Origin: Flavobacteriaceae bacterium UBA7684
Lineage (GTDB): Bacteria > Bacteroidota > Bacteroidia > Flavobacteriales > Flavobacteriaceae
Direction of reading: 5' to 3'
Assembly (NCBI GenBank): GCA_002482885.1
Contig: DLGW01000028.1
Coordinates: 50,792-64,538 of the forward strand
DNA: 13,747 bases
In this document: positions 6,688 to 13,724 of the stretch, piece after piece
How positions within the stretch are numbered: the first letter of the stretch is position 1
How the letters are laid out: every line of letters begins with the position of its first letter
Program-made: the position numbers and the translations under genes
Notes under the pieces: generated by a model
Seen by the model: the letters and a program-made list of their open reading frames with translations, nothing else
Told to the model about the DNA's origin: nothing
The model's database searches: none

Positions 6688-7773
6688 ATGAGAAAGTTAA
6701 CATTATCCGCAATTCACGAATCCTTAGGGGGTAAAATGGTTGATTTTGCAGGATTTTATATGCCTGTTCAATATGCGGGCGTAAATCATGAACACGAAGT
6801 CGTACGAAATGGAGTGGGTGTTTTTGATGTTTCCCACATGGGAGAATTTTTATTAACAGGAGATAAGGCTTTAGAACTGATTCAAAAAGTAACCTCTAAT
6901 GATGCTTCCAAGTTAAGCGTTGGTAAGGTTCAATATTCTTGTTTGCCGAATGATAAAGGCGGAATTGTAGATGACTTACTGGTTTATAAAATCAAAGAAA
7001 ATCAATATTTATTAGTAGTTAATGCTTCTAATATCGAAAAAGATTGGAATTGGATTTCGGGTTACAATGATTTGGGAGTAGAAATGCGAAATCTATCCGA
7101 TGATTACTCTTTATTGGCTATTCAAGGGCCTAAAGCTGTAGAAGCTATGCAGTCTTTAACTTCTGTAAATTTAAGCAGTATTCCTTATTATTCTTTTAAA
7201 GTAGGAGATTTCGCAGGTGTTGAACATGTTATCATTTCAGCTACAGGTTATACTGGTGCAGGTGGTTTTGAAATTTATTGTAAAAACTCCGAAGTAGAAC
7301 AAATTTGGAACAAAGTATTTGAAGCAGGTAAAGATTTCGGTATTGAACCGATTGGTTTGGCGGCGCGTGATACTTTGCGTTTAGAAATGGGGTATTGTTT
7401 GTACGGAAACGATATTGATGATAAGACTTCACCCATTGAAGCAGGGTTAGGATGGATTACTAAACTCAATAAAGAATTTATTAATTCAGACAATCTAAAA
7501 AAAGAAAAAGAAAATGGCATTTCAAAGAAACTCGTTGGATTTGAAATGATTGAAAAAGGAATTCCTAGACACGATTATGAAATTACAGATGCAGACGGGA
7601 ATATTATTGGTAGAGTAACCTCGGGCACCATGTCTCCTAGTTTAAAAAAAGGAATCGGCATGGGGTATATTTCAATTAATTTTAGTAATATTGATTCTTT
7701 GATTTTTATCAAAATCAGAAATTCTGCTGTAAAAGCAAAAGTTGTATCGTTACCATTTTATCAAAAAAGCTAA
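6688..7773 (+). CDS. gcvT: Aminomethyltransferase, glycine cleavage T-protein
   Basis: GcvT takes the aminomethyl group carried on the lipoyl H-protein and transfers the methylene to tetrahydrofolate, releasing ammonia. The 361-residue length is typical. VFDVSHMGE (45-53) binds folate, GGIVDDLLVY (91-100) carries the catalytic aspartate (Asp96), and GYTGAGGFEIY (187-197), AARDTLRLEMG (225-235) and TSPIEAGLGW (247-256) are all as expected. The C-terminal barrel (about 280-361) is complete. The start ATG follows the thrC TAA with no gap, so the two are probably translated from one message. gcvH and gcvP are not in the window, but the lipoamide dehydrogenase gene lies three genes downstream. Confidence 0.95.
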   Translation: MRKLTLSAIHESLGGKMVDFAGFYMPVQYAGVNHEHEVVRNGVGVFDVSHMGEFLLTGDKALELIQKVTSNDASKLSVGKVQYSCLPNDKGGIVDDLLVYKIKENQYLLVVNASNIEKDWNWISGYNDLGVEMRNLSDDYSLLAIQGPKAVEAMQSLTSVNLSSIPYYSFKVGDFAGVEHVIISATGYTGAGGFEIYCKNSEVEQIWNKVFEAGKDFGIEPIGLAARDTLRLEMGYCLYGNDIDDKTSPIEAGLGWITKLNKEFINSDNLKKEKENGISKKLVGFEMIEKGIPRHDYEITDADGNIIGRVTSGTMSPSLKKGIGMGYISINFSNIDSLIFIKIRNSAVKAKVVSLPFYQKS

Positions 7774-7778
7774 TTATT

Positions 7779-8453
7779 ATGGGAAGAAAATTTAATTTTT
7801 ATCTTTTTTTAGTTGTCGTGTTGGGTATTGCACAATCAACTTTTGCTCAATTTAACACCATAAAAATACATCACATTAACAATGTGAATCCTCAGATTAT
7901 AGTTCCTTTTAAATCGAATTACAATTCTTTCGGAGGAAGTTATGAAAGATGTATTGGGGATCATATGTCGGTAGAATTAATGGGATTGTATGCCAGATCA
8001 TTATTGTTTGAAAGTCCTAAAGAGGTACAATATGCTAAAGTAACTGGTTTTTCTACCGAGTTAAAAGTCAAATATTACTTTCAGGTAAGTGAAGAGTTTT
8101 TAACATATGCTCCCTATGGTTGGTATGTGGCTACAGTAGTAGGTTATACTTCCATGAAAGGAGATGAAAAAATATACGATACACGAGTAGTTCCTCCTGT
8201 TCAAACAGGTGCTAAAAGTCATTCCTTAGATTATATTGCTGCGGGTGCTCTTTGCGGATATCAATTTATTTTAGAAGAGTATGAGCAAGGATTGGTATTT
8301 GATGTGGCATTAGGGTTTAATTATATCAACACCAAAGGTACTGGTTATGGTTCTGATGAGGATGTTGTTTTACCTAACGGAGAAATTGATGAAAGACACA
8401 AGATGTATAATTTTATTCCTAAAATCCAAGTTGGATTTGGTTTTGCATTTTAA
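7779..8453 (+). CDS. Secreted, probable outer-membrane beta-barrel protein of unknown role
   Basis: I do not recognise this gene by name. The 224-residue product starts with a clear signal peptide: basic MGRK, a hydrophobic stretch (residues 6-18), and a likely signal peptidase I site after STFA (Ala23/Gln24). There is no lipobox cysteine. The mature part has alternating polar and hydrophobic strands rich in Tyr, Phe and Gly (for example STELKVKYYF, GWYVATVVGY, GLVFDVALGFNY), and ends in IQVGFGFAF with a terminal Phe, as in outer-membrane barrels. The spacing of strands and the early YERCIGDHMSVEL segment are reminiscent of DUF3575-type proteins, which is a low-confidence resemblance. It lies five bases after gcvT and is probably co-transcribed; the context does not explain its function. 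Confidence 0.7.
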   Translation: MGRKFNFYLFLVVVLGIAQSTFAQFNTIKIHHINNVNPQIIVPFKSNYNSFGGSYERCIGDHMSVELMGLYARSLLFESPKEVQYAKVTGFSTELKVKYYFQVSEEFLTYAPYGWYVATVVGYTSMKGDEKIYDTRVVPPVQTGAKSHSLDYIAAGALCGYQFILEEYEQGLVFDVALGFNYINTKGTGYGSDEDVVLPNGEIDERHKMYNFIPKIQVGFGFAF

Positions 8454-8482
8454 TCATTTAATATAAAAAGTTATTAATTACC

Positions 8483-9199
8483 ATGGGAAGAGCTTTTGAA
8501 TTCAGAAAAGCAAGGAAGATGAAACGTTGGTCAGCTATGGCCAAAACTTTTACAAGAATAGGGAAAGACATCGTGATGGCGGTGAAAGAAGGAGGTCCAA
8601 ACCTCGAAACCAATTCTAGACTTAGAGCGGTCGTTCAAAATGCTAAGGCGGCCAACATGCCTAAAGACAATGTTGAAAGAGCGATTAAAAAAGCCTCTGA
8701 CAAAGACACGGCAAACTTTAAAGAAGTACTTTTTGAAGGTTACGCTCCTCACGGAATAGCTATTTTAATTGAAACCGCTACCGATAACAATAACAGAACG
8801 GTTGCTAACATTAGAAGTTATTTTAATAAATGCAACGGAACCTTTGGTACTCAAGGTTCGGTAGAGTTTATGTTTGACCACACTTGCAATTTTAGAATAC
8901 CTAAAAATAATTTAGATACCGAAGAATTAGAATTAGAATTAATCGATTTTGGTGTAGAAGAAGTTTTTGAAGACGAAGACGGCATTTTGATTTATGCACC
9001 TTTCGAAAATTTTGGAGCCATTCAAAAAGAATTAGAAAACAGAAATCTTGAGATTTTATCTTCAGGATTTGAAAGAATACCCCAAGTACAAAAAAAATTA
9101 ACCCCAGAACAAGTGGCAGACGTTGAAAAACTTCTTGAAAAAATAGAAGAGGACGATGACGTTCAAAACGTTTACCACAATATGGAAGAAGAAGAATAA
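8483..9199 (+). CDS. yebC: YebC/TACO1-family translation factor
   Basis: This is a 238-residue member of the YebC/PmpR/TACO1 family. The family was long listed as transcriptional regulators; more recent work on relatives links it to relief of ribosome stalling, for instance at proline runs. In place of the common MAGHSKW start it begins MGRAFEFRKARKMKRW, the form found in Bacteroidota. Family landmarks are FTRIGKDI, NLETNSRLRAVVQNAKAANMP, NVERAIKKA, the central YAPHGIAILIETATDNNNRT, and the GTFGTQGSVEFMF region (about residues 113-125). The C-terminus is strongly acidic (EEDDD...EEEE). It lies 29 bases after the outer-membrane protein gene and three bases before lpd. Confidence 0.93.
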   Translation: MGRAFEFRKARKMKRWSAMAKTFTRIGKDIVMAVKEGGPNLETNSRLRAVVQNAKAANMPKDNVERAIKKASDKDTANFKEVLFEGYAPHGIAILIETATDNNNRTVANIRSYFNKCNGTFGTQGSVEFMFDHTCNFRIPKNNLDTEELELELIDFGVEEVFEDEDGILIYAPFENFGAIQKELENRNLEILSSGFERIPQVQKKLTPEQVADVEKLLEKIEEDDDVQNVYHNMEEEE

Positions 9200-9202
9200 A
9201 TT

Positions 9203-10609
9203 ATGAGTTCATTTGATGTTGTTATTATTGGTTCAGGACCTGGTGGATATGTATCTGCCATTCGTTGCGCCCAGTTAGGTTTTAAAACCGCTATTATAGA
9301 AAAATACAGTACCCTTGGTGGAACTTGTTTAAATGTCGGATGTATTCCATCCAAAGCATTGTTAGATTCTTCACACCGTTATCACGATTCTATTGCTCAT
9401 TTAGAGGAGCACGGAATTAAAATAGAAGGTCAAGTAAAAGTTGATTTAGAAAAAATGATAGCTCGTAAACAAGCTGTTGTGGAACAAACTTCAGGTGGAA
9501 TCAATTTTTTAATGGATAAAAACAAAATCACTGTTTTTCAAGGAAAAGGTTCTTTTGTAGATGCTACTCATATTAAAATAGATAAAAACGATGGTTCTTC
9601 TGAAACCATTGAAGCTAAACATACCATCATTGCAACGGGTTCAAAACCATCTAGTTTACCTTTTATTACGATTGATAAAGAAAGAGTAATCACTTCTACC
9701 GAAGCCTTAAAACTAAAAGAAATTCCTAAACACTTAATTATTATTGGGGGTGGAGTTATTGGTTTAGAATTAGGTCAGGTGTATTTAAGATTGGGTTCTG
9801 AAGTTTCAGTAGTGGAATTCATGGATAGAATTATTCCCGGAATGGATAGTGCTTTATCTAAAGAATTGACTAAAGTCTTGAAAAAACAAGGCATGAAGTT
9901 TTACACTTCTCATAAGGTGAAATCGGTAGTCCGAAAAGGAGATGTTGTTACTGTTGAGGCAGATAATACCAAAGGAGAAACCATTACATTACAAGGAGAT
10001 TACAGTTTGGTTTCTGTAGGAAGAAAACCTTATACAGAAGGTTTAAATGCCGAAGCTGCAGGAGTGAAAATTAATGAACGCGGACAAATAGACGTAAACG
10101 AACATTTGCAAACCACAGCTACAAATATTTATGCGATTGGTGATGTAGTAAAAGGAGCTATGTTGGCTCATAAAGCGGAAGAAGAAGGGGTGTTTGTGGC
10201 AGAAACTTTAGCTGGACAAAAACCACACATCAATTATAATTTAATTCCAGGGGTCGTTTATACTTGGCCAGAAGTTTCTGGAGTAGGGCAAACCGAAGAA
10301 CAATTAAAAGCCGCAGGCGTAAATTATAAATCAGGAAGTTTTCCTTTTAAAGCATTAGGTAGAGCCAGAGCGAGTTCGGATACCGACGGATTTGTGAAAA
10401 TATTAGCCGATGCAAAAACAGATGAAGTTTTAGGCGTTCATATGATAGGTGCTCGTGTAGCCGATTTAATTGCAGAAGCCGTAACCGCTATGGAATTTAG
10501 AGCCTCTGCTGAAGATATTACCAGAATGTCTCATGCACATCCAACCTTTGCAGAAGCTATTAAAGAGGCTGCTTTAGCTGCTACAGACAACAGAGCAATA
10601 CATGTGTAA
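9203..10609 (+). CDS. lpdA: Dihydrolipoyl dehydrogenase (E3 / glycine cleavage L-protein)
   Basis: This FAD enzyme reoxidises dihydrolipoyl groups with NAD+. It serves 2-oxoacid dehydrogenase complexes and the glycine cleavage system. At 468 residues it is full length. The FAD loop GSGPGG begins at residue 10, the redox pair is Cys42 and Cys47 in GGTCLNVGCIPSK, the NAD loop is GGGVIGLELG (181-190), the second FAD contact is IYAIGDV, and the catalytic C-terminal pair is His446 and Glu451 in HAHPTFAE. It starts three bases after yebC and is the last gene of the plus-strand run. Sharing a run with gcvT makes an L-protein role reasonable, but no E1 or E2 genes are in view to show a preferred complex. 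Confidence 0.96.
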   Translation: MSSFDVVIIGSGPGGYVSAIRCAQLGFKTAIIEKYSTLGGTCLNVGCIPSKALLDSSHRYHDSIAHLEEHGIKIEGQVKVDLEKMIARKQAVVEQTSGGINFLMDKNKITVFQGKGSFVDATHIKIDKNDGSSETIEAKHTIIATGSKPSSLPFITIDKERVITSTEALKLKEIPKHLIIIGGGVIGLELGQVYLRLGSEVSVVEFMDRIIPGMDSALSKELTKVLKKQGMKFYTSHKVKSVVRKGDVVTVEADNTKGETITLQGDYSLVSVGRKPYTEGLNAEAAGVKINERGQIDVNEHLQTTATNIYAIGDVVKGAMLAHKAEEEGVFVAETLAGQKPHINYNLIPGVVYTWPEVSGVGQTEEQLKAAGVNYKSGSFPFKALGRARASSDTDGFVKILADAKTDEVLGVHMIGARVADLIAEAVTAMEFRASAEDITRMSHAHPTFAEAIKEAALAATDNRAIHV

Positions 10610-10614
10610 TATTT

Positions 10615-10688
10615 TTATATAATATATTCAAGCATAAAAAAGGGCGGTTTTAAAACCGCCCTTTTTTATGCTTGAATATATTATATAA
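10615..10688. terminator. Bidirectional terminator in a perfect 74-base palindrome
   Basis: The arms 10615-10651 and 10652-10688 are exact inverted copies with no spacer. The core is GGGCGGTTTT/AAAACCGCCC, preceded by six A and followed by six T, so it makes a rho-independent terminator on both strands. It lies between convergent lpd and the NlpC/P60 gene and would end both transcripts. The outer arms (GCATAAAAAA and further AT-rich bases) extend well beyond a normal terminator stem and reach into the last two codons and the stop of the NlpC/P60 gene. Confidence 0.93.
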
Positions 10689-11442
10689 TCCTTTTAATCA
10701 CTCTTAAACGATGGGTGTGGCGTTGCGTATCTACATTAAAAATACCTAAGTGATCTAAACGGTCTACGCGAACTTTTCCGTGTGCATGAATGATATAATT
10801 ATGCTCCATCATAATACCCACATGAATAATATTACCATCGGCATTGTCAAAAAAGGCTAAATCTCCAGGTTCGCTTTCTTCAATAAAACTTAAAGCTTCG
10901 CCTTGGGTGGCTTGTTGGGAAGCATCTCGTAATAATTGATACCCGTTTAACTGATAAACCATTTGAGTAAATCCCGAACAATCAATACCGTAAGGTGTTT
11001 TTCCGCCCCATAAATAAGGAACGTTTAAATACATAAACGCTGTAGTTAATAAATTACTTTTTGGTTGTGTGCCACTTATTTTCTGTCCGTCAAAAGTGTA
11101 TTTTGAAGTGTTGATTTCAGGTATCGATAAAAAGGCTAGGGAAGCCCCTAAAGGAATCATGCTTAATGATTTTTTTTCATCGGCTATGAATTCCACCAAA
11201 TCGTAGCTGTATTCGGGTGATGCATTTTGGATTTGTTGATATTGCTCGGGTGTGATTTCAAAAAACTGTTTTTGATCAATCCAGCCTTCATAACCATCAT
11301 AAGCCAGTTTGATTTTTCGCCACTGCAAATGCTGTTCAATAACTTCAAAGGTTTCGCCAAAAAGTACTTGTGATATTTGTTCGCTTCTGTCCGATGTTTC
11401 GGCTCTTAATGGGATTACGGCTAAATTGCAAATTCCAAACAT
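10681..11442 (-). CDS. SH3b-NlpC/P60 cell-wall peptidase
   Basis: This 253-residue protein is predicted to be a cysteine peptidase that cuts gamma-D-glutamyl bonds in cell-wall peptides. Residues about 12-60 look like a bacterial SH3 domain (ending GYEGWIDQKQ). The NlpC/P60 domain covers about 128-250: catalytic Cys155 in GIDCSGF, His207 in IHVGIM, and His219 as the likely third residue. VPYLWGGKTPYG (141-152) is the family's usual approach to the cysteine. The N-terminus (MFGICNLAVI) is too short and poorly shaped for a signal peptide, so a cytoplasmic peptide-recycling role like that of YkfC is plausible; this is inference. It lies 18 bases after the thiolase gene and is probably co-transcribed with it. 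Confidence 0.85.
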   Translation of the reverse strand: MFGICNLAVIPLRAETSDRSEQISQVLFGETFEVIEQHLQWRKIKLAYDGYEGWIDQKQFFEITPEQYQQIQNASPEYSYDLVEFIADEKKSLSMIPLGASLAFLSIPEINTSKYTFDGQKISGTQPKSNLLTTAFMYLNVPYLWGGKTPYGIDCSGFTQMVYQLNGYQLLRDASQQATQGEALSFIEESEPGDLAFFDNADGNIIHVGIMMEHNYIIHAHGKVRVDRLDHLGIFNVDTQRHTHRLRVIKRII

Positions 11443-11460
11443 AAAATAAAATCCACCTAA

Positions 11461-12642
11461 TTAAACTCTTTCAATAATCATTGCCGAAGCACCTCCGCCA
11501 CCGTTACAAATGCTTGCAATTCCATATTTTGCTTGGTTTTGCTGTAATACATTTAAAAGTGTAACTAAAATTCGGGCTCCAGAACACCCCAATGGGTGGC
11601 CCAAAGATACGGCTCCTCCGTAAATATTCAGTTTATTTTGTGGAATTCCTAAAATTTGTGCGTTGGCTAGGCTAACTACCGAAAAAGCTTCGTTAAATTC
11701 AAAGTAATCAATTTCGTCTAAAATCAGATTGGTTTGTTGTAAAGCTTTTTGAACAGCCAAGGCAGGAGTAGTGGTAAACCATTCAGGCTCCTGAGCAGCA
11801 TCTGCATAACTATTTATATAAGCTAAAGGTTGTAAACCTAATTCTTGCGCCTTTTTTTCGCTCATTAAAATCAATGCCGCGGCTCCATCGCTTAACTTAG
11901 AAGCATTGGCGGCGGTTACGGTTCCTTCTGGAGTAAAAGCAGGTTTTAAACCCGCTACTTTGTCGGCTTTAATGTTTTTATATTCTTCATCTTCGGTTAC
12001 GTAAATAGGGTCTTCATTGCGTTGAGGAATAGGTACAGGGGTAATTTCGGTTCTAAAATTTCCATTTTGCCATGCTTGATGGGCTTTTTGATAAGAATCT
12101 ATAGCATATTGATCTTGTTGTTCTCTGGTGATTTGGTATTTTTCGGCACACAAATCTCCGCAAACCCCCATTGCTTTTTGATTGTAAGCATCGGTTAATC
12201 CATCTTTTTGAATGCCATCAGCCAAAGTGACGGAACCGTATTTTTGTCCGTTGCGCATCCAATGGTAATGCGGTACTAAACTCATGTTTTCCATACCGCC
12301 AGCAACTACGATTTCGTTAGTGCCCACTTGTATGGATTGTGCCGCTAACATCACGGATTTTAATCCTGAAGCACATACTTTGTTAATGGTGGTGCAAGGA
12401 GTAGCAACCGAAATTCCTGCGCCTAAAGCAGCTTGTCGGGCAGGGGCTTGTCCTAAACCTGCAGAAAGCACATTGCCCATAAAAACTTCCTCAATGAGTT
12501 CTGGATTTAGATTTATCTTTTCTAGCGCACCTTTAATAGCAATGGCTCCTAACTGAGGAGCAGGAATGTTAGATAAACTGCCCATAAAACTACCGATGGG
12601 TGTTCTGGTGGCGGCAACAATAACAACAGGATTGATTTTCAT
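11461..12642 (-). CDS. Acetyl-CoA C-acetyltransferase (thiolase)
   Basis: This is a 393-residue thiolase that condenses two acetyl-CoA or, in reverse, cleaves acetoacetyl-CoA. The catalytic residues are all present: Cys90 in NKVCASGLKS, His349 in SLGHPLGCSGA, and Cys379 in CNGGGGAS. The GGMENMS loop and NEAFS (active-site Asn) are also present. Length and motifs fit the short-chain, biosynthetic type (atoB/phaA-like) rather than the longer fatty-acid-oxidation FadA; substrate range cannot be settled from sequence. It is the first gene of a two-gene minus-strand unit and is divergent from the class IV PLP-enzyme gene. I found no clear TAnnTTTG box for it on the minus strand. Confidence 0.93.
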   Translation of the reverse strand: MKINPVVIVAATRTPIGSFMGSLSNIPAPQLGAIAIKGALEKINLNPELIEEVFMGNVLSAGLGQAPARQAALGAGISVATPCTTINKVCASGLKSVMLAAQSIQVGTNEIVVAGGMENMSLVPHYHWMRNGQKYGSVTLADGIQKDGLTDAYNQKAMGVCGDLCAEKYQITREQQDQYAIDSYQKAHQAWQNGNFRTEITPVPIPQRNEDPIYVTEDEEYKNIKADKVAGLKPAFTPEGTVTAANASKLSDGAAALILMSEKKAQELGLQPLAYINSYADAAQEPEWFTTTPALAVQKALQQTNLILDEIDYFEFNEAFSVVSLANAQILGIPQNKLNIYGGAVSLGHPLGCSGARILVTLLNVLQQNQAKYGIASICNGGGGASAMIIERV

Positions 12643-12702
12643 GACAAAATCGGATTTTATGATTTTTAAAAATAGTAAATAATAGTTTTTATGCTGGATT
12701 TT

Positions 12703-12735
12703 TTGAAAAAAAAGAACTTGAATCTGCTACTTTTG
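12703..12735 (+). promoter_or_regulatory. Bacteroidota-type promoter for the class IV PLP enzyme
   Basis: A TTG at 12703-12705 (within TTTTTTG) lies 22 bases before TACTTTTG at 12728-12735. This is a good match to the TTG / TAnnTTTG promoter of Bacteroidota with normal spacing. The start codon follows 24 bases after the -7 box, so the leader is short. This is the best promoter in the window. Confidence 0.7.
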
Positions 12736-12759
12736 TACCCATTCTAAATTAAGATTATT

Positions 12760-13593
12760 ATGAATACTGCTGTAGTTACTTCGTCTTCATTTGCTCCATC
12801 CTTTTCAAACAGGGGATTTTTATATGGTGATGCGGTTTTTGAAACTTTAAAAATGGTGAATGGTCAGATTTTATTTTGGGAAGATCATTATTTTAGATTA
12901 ATGGCGGCGATGCGAATTGTTCGCATGGAAATTCCGAATCATTTTACTTTAGAAAATTTAGAAGCCGAAATACAGCAAGTGGTTACTCAAAATCAAATTA
13001 CTTCTGACTCGGTAAGAATTCGATTAACGGTTTACCGCGACAGCGAAGGTTTGTACACCCCAAAAACCAACGAGGTAGGTTATGTAATTCAAGCCAGTTC
13101 GTTAGAAAATAAAACCTATGTAAATCAGCATCAACCTTATGAAATTGAGTTATATAAAGATTTTTTTATTCCCGCTCAATTAACTTCTACTATAAAAACC
13201 ACTAACAAAATCATTAATGTAATGGCTGGGGTTTTTGCTAAGGAAAATGATTATGACAATTGTATTTTGCTTAATGAACACAAAAATGTGGTAGAGGCCA
13301 TTAATGCTAATGTTTTTATTGTAAAAGAAGGGACTTTACTTACGCCTCCGTTGTCTGAAGGTTGCGTGAAAGGCATATTCAGGAAACAAGTGTTAGAAGC
13401 GGCTCAGTTGTTAAACATTCCCGTGCAAGAATTACCTATAACTTCGTTTGATTTACAAAAATCTACCGAAGTGTTTTTAACTAATATTATTTCGGGAATA
13501 CAGTCGGTTACACAATACCGAAAACAAACTTATGGTAGGGAAGTAGCCAATCAAATATTAGATTTGATTAATAGTAAAAATCAGTTGGTTTAA
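12760..13593 (+). CDS. Class IV PLP aminotransferase/lyase, probably aminodeoxychorismate lyase
   Basis: This 277-residue fold-type IV PLP enzyme is of the family that contains aminodeoxychorismate lyase (PabC, making p-aminobenzoate for folate), branched-chain and D-amino-acid aminotransferases. RGFLYGDAVFETLK (18-31) is the shared N-terminal motif. Lys146 in TIKTTNK is the likely Schiff-base lysine, Glu179 in VVEAINANVF binds the pyridine nitrogen, and TPPLSEGCVKGIFR (195-208) binds phosphate. The length, shorter than the usual BCAT of 300 or more residues, and the motif wording favour PabC. Without pabA or pabB nearby, the substrate remains open. It has its own promoter and converges on tRNA-Leu, ending three bases before it. 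Confidence 0.8.
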   Translation: MNTAVVTSSSFAPSFSNRGFLYGDAVFETLKMVNGQILFWEDHYFRLMAAMRIVRMEIPNHFTLENLEAEIQQVVTQNQITSDSVRIRLTVYRDSEGLYTPKTNEVGYVIQASSLENKTYVNQHQPYEIELYKDFFIPAQLTSTIKTTNKIINVMAGVFAKENDYDNCILLNEHKNVVEAINANVFIVKEGTLLTPPLSEGCVKGIFRKQVLEAAQLLNIPVQELPITSFDLQKSTEVFLTNIISGIQSVTQYRKQTYGREVANQILDLINSKNQLV

Positions 13594-13596
13594 TTG

Positions 13597-13679
13597 TGAC
13601 CAAGGAGGGATTTGAACCCTCACGCCCTTACGAGCACCACCCCCTCAAGATGGCGAGTCTACCGTTTCTCCACTTGGCC
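13597..13679 (-). tRNA. tRNA-Leu (anticodon GAG)
   Basis: Read on the minus strand, the acceptor GGCCAAG pairs with CTTGGTC (one G:U), followed by discriminator A. The D stem is GAG/CTC. The anticodon stem CCATC/GGTGG encloses TTGAGGG, giving anticodon GAG at 13644-13646 (Leu, CUY codons). A long variable arm, as expected for a type II tRNA, precedes the T arm GAGGG-TTCAAAT-CCCTC. CCA is not encoded. The gene converges with the PLP-enzyme gene. Confidence 0.95.
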
Positions 13680-13689
13680 TTAAATAACA

Positions 13690-13712
13690 AAGACGTTGCA
13701 TTGCAACGTCTT
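13690..13712. repeat. Perfect 11-bp hairpin between two tRNA genes
   Basis: AAGACGTTGCA (13690-13700) and TGCAACGTCTT (13702-13712) are exact inverted copies around one base. It lies in the 45-base spacer between the two minus-strand tRNAs. On the plus strand it is followed by GAATAATTTTT, so it could end transcripts that run past the PLP-enzyme gene; on the minus strand no T tract follows. Its compact form also resembles REP-type palindromes. Confidence 0.7.
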
Positions 13713-13724
13713 GAATAATTTTTG

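Noticed and set aside
7241..7520. Two overlapping minus-strand ORFs inside gcvT
   Set aside because: They overlap each other and an intact gcvT, and are a by-product of codon use on the other strand.
7779..8509. Similar starts MGRKFNF and MGRAFEF of the outer-membrane protein and YebC, as a sign of duplication
   Set aside because: The similarity ends after a few residues. One is a signal peptide and the other is the known YebC start of this group.
8531..9354. Minus-strand ORFs inside yebC and across the yebC-lpd junction
   Set aside because: Both lie antisense to well-supported genes and show no protein-like motifs.
12284..12556. Plus-strand ORF of 90 codons inside the thiolase gene
   Set aside because: It is antisense to an intact thiolase; its Ala/Pro/Ser-rich sequence is what GC-rich thiolase codons give in reverse.
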